This document shows positions 63,879 through 64,000 of a stretch of DNA of 64,000 nt, piece by piece (the first letter of the stretch is position 1; each line of letters opens with the position of its first letter). The stretch is from NCBI GenBank assembly GCA_024291935.2, contig CM044310.1, positions 80,908,713 through 80,972,712 on the forward strand, read 5' to 3'. Both the position numbers and the translations under genes were made by a program. The notes beneath the pieces were generated by a model that was not told the origin of the DNA, searched no databases, and worked only from the letters and a program-made list of their open reading frames with translations. This DNA is from Okapia johnstoni. Its lineage: Eukaryota; Chordata; Mammalia; Artiodactyla; Giraffidae.

Positions 63879-64000
63879 AATGGGCTGTGTTAATTATTGA
63901 CAGTTTCATAAGAGAGGTAAGTTCTTTATTTCTGTTGTCCTTTTGGAATATCTGTAAACAGAATCTGACTGTGTCCCAGGTTCTGTGCCAATAGATCTCA
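63879..64000. other. Unassigned end of window
   Basis: Nothing recognised. Confidence 0.4.

Overview
This window is nuclear DNA from a ruminant, most likely a bovid. It carries about twenty Bov-tA-type tRNA-derived SINEs, five or six BovB (RTE) LINE copies, several ruminant L1 3' ends and three CHR-type cetartiodactyl SINEs. Beneath them lies an older layer of MIR, L2, L1M, MaLR/ERVL LTRs and a hAT-type DNA transposon shared by most placental mammals. The sequence does not separate cattle from sheep, goat or other bovids.

I recognise no protein-coding exon, functional tRNA or rRNA gene, CRISPR array or bacterial feature. The longer open frames are either BovB reverse-transcriptase remnants or frames in unique or ancient-repeat DNA that match no family I know. 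The window reads as an intergenic stretch or a large intron. The only host-gene trace is a gene-sized fragment: a processed 3' UTR retrocopy (about 29111-29550) inserted into an L1.

Layout. 1-9.4 kb is mostly unique DNA with MIRs, three Bov-tA copies, a CHR in a MIR, an MLT1-like LTR and a ruminant L1 3' end. 9.4-19.7 kb is mostly unassigned and holds two regulatory-looking blocks (9.4-9.66 and 18.0-18.2 kb). 19.7-24.1 kb is an L1 followed by a deep nest (Bov-tA in L1, beside BovB, all within an L2) and more L2 and L1. 24.5-25.5 kb is GC-rich then homeobox-motif-rich unique DNA. 26-31.9 kb is a split L2, an old BovB, an L1 holding the retrocopy, and an L1M. 32-40 kb is L2, MIR and LTR fragments. 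40.1-45.7 kb is one antisense L1M carrying two BovB copies and a Bov-tA. 46-54 kb is mostly unique DNA with MIR and L2 and several regulatory-looking blocks. 54.1-55.5 kb is a BovB with an inverted copy of its own kind of 3' end inside it. 55.5-64 kb is MIR, LTR, BovB and Bov-tA in unique DNA.

Many young insertions have clear target-site duplications, so the order of insertion can be read directly. Calls of conserved or regulatory DNA rest only on motif content and absence of repeat similarity, so they are low-confidence. Edges of ancient repeats are approximate because they were judged by eye.
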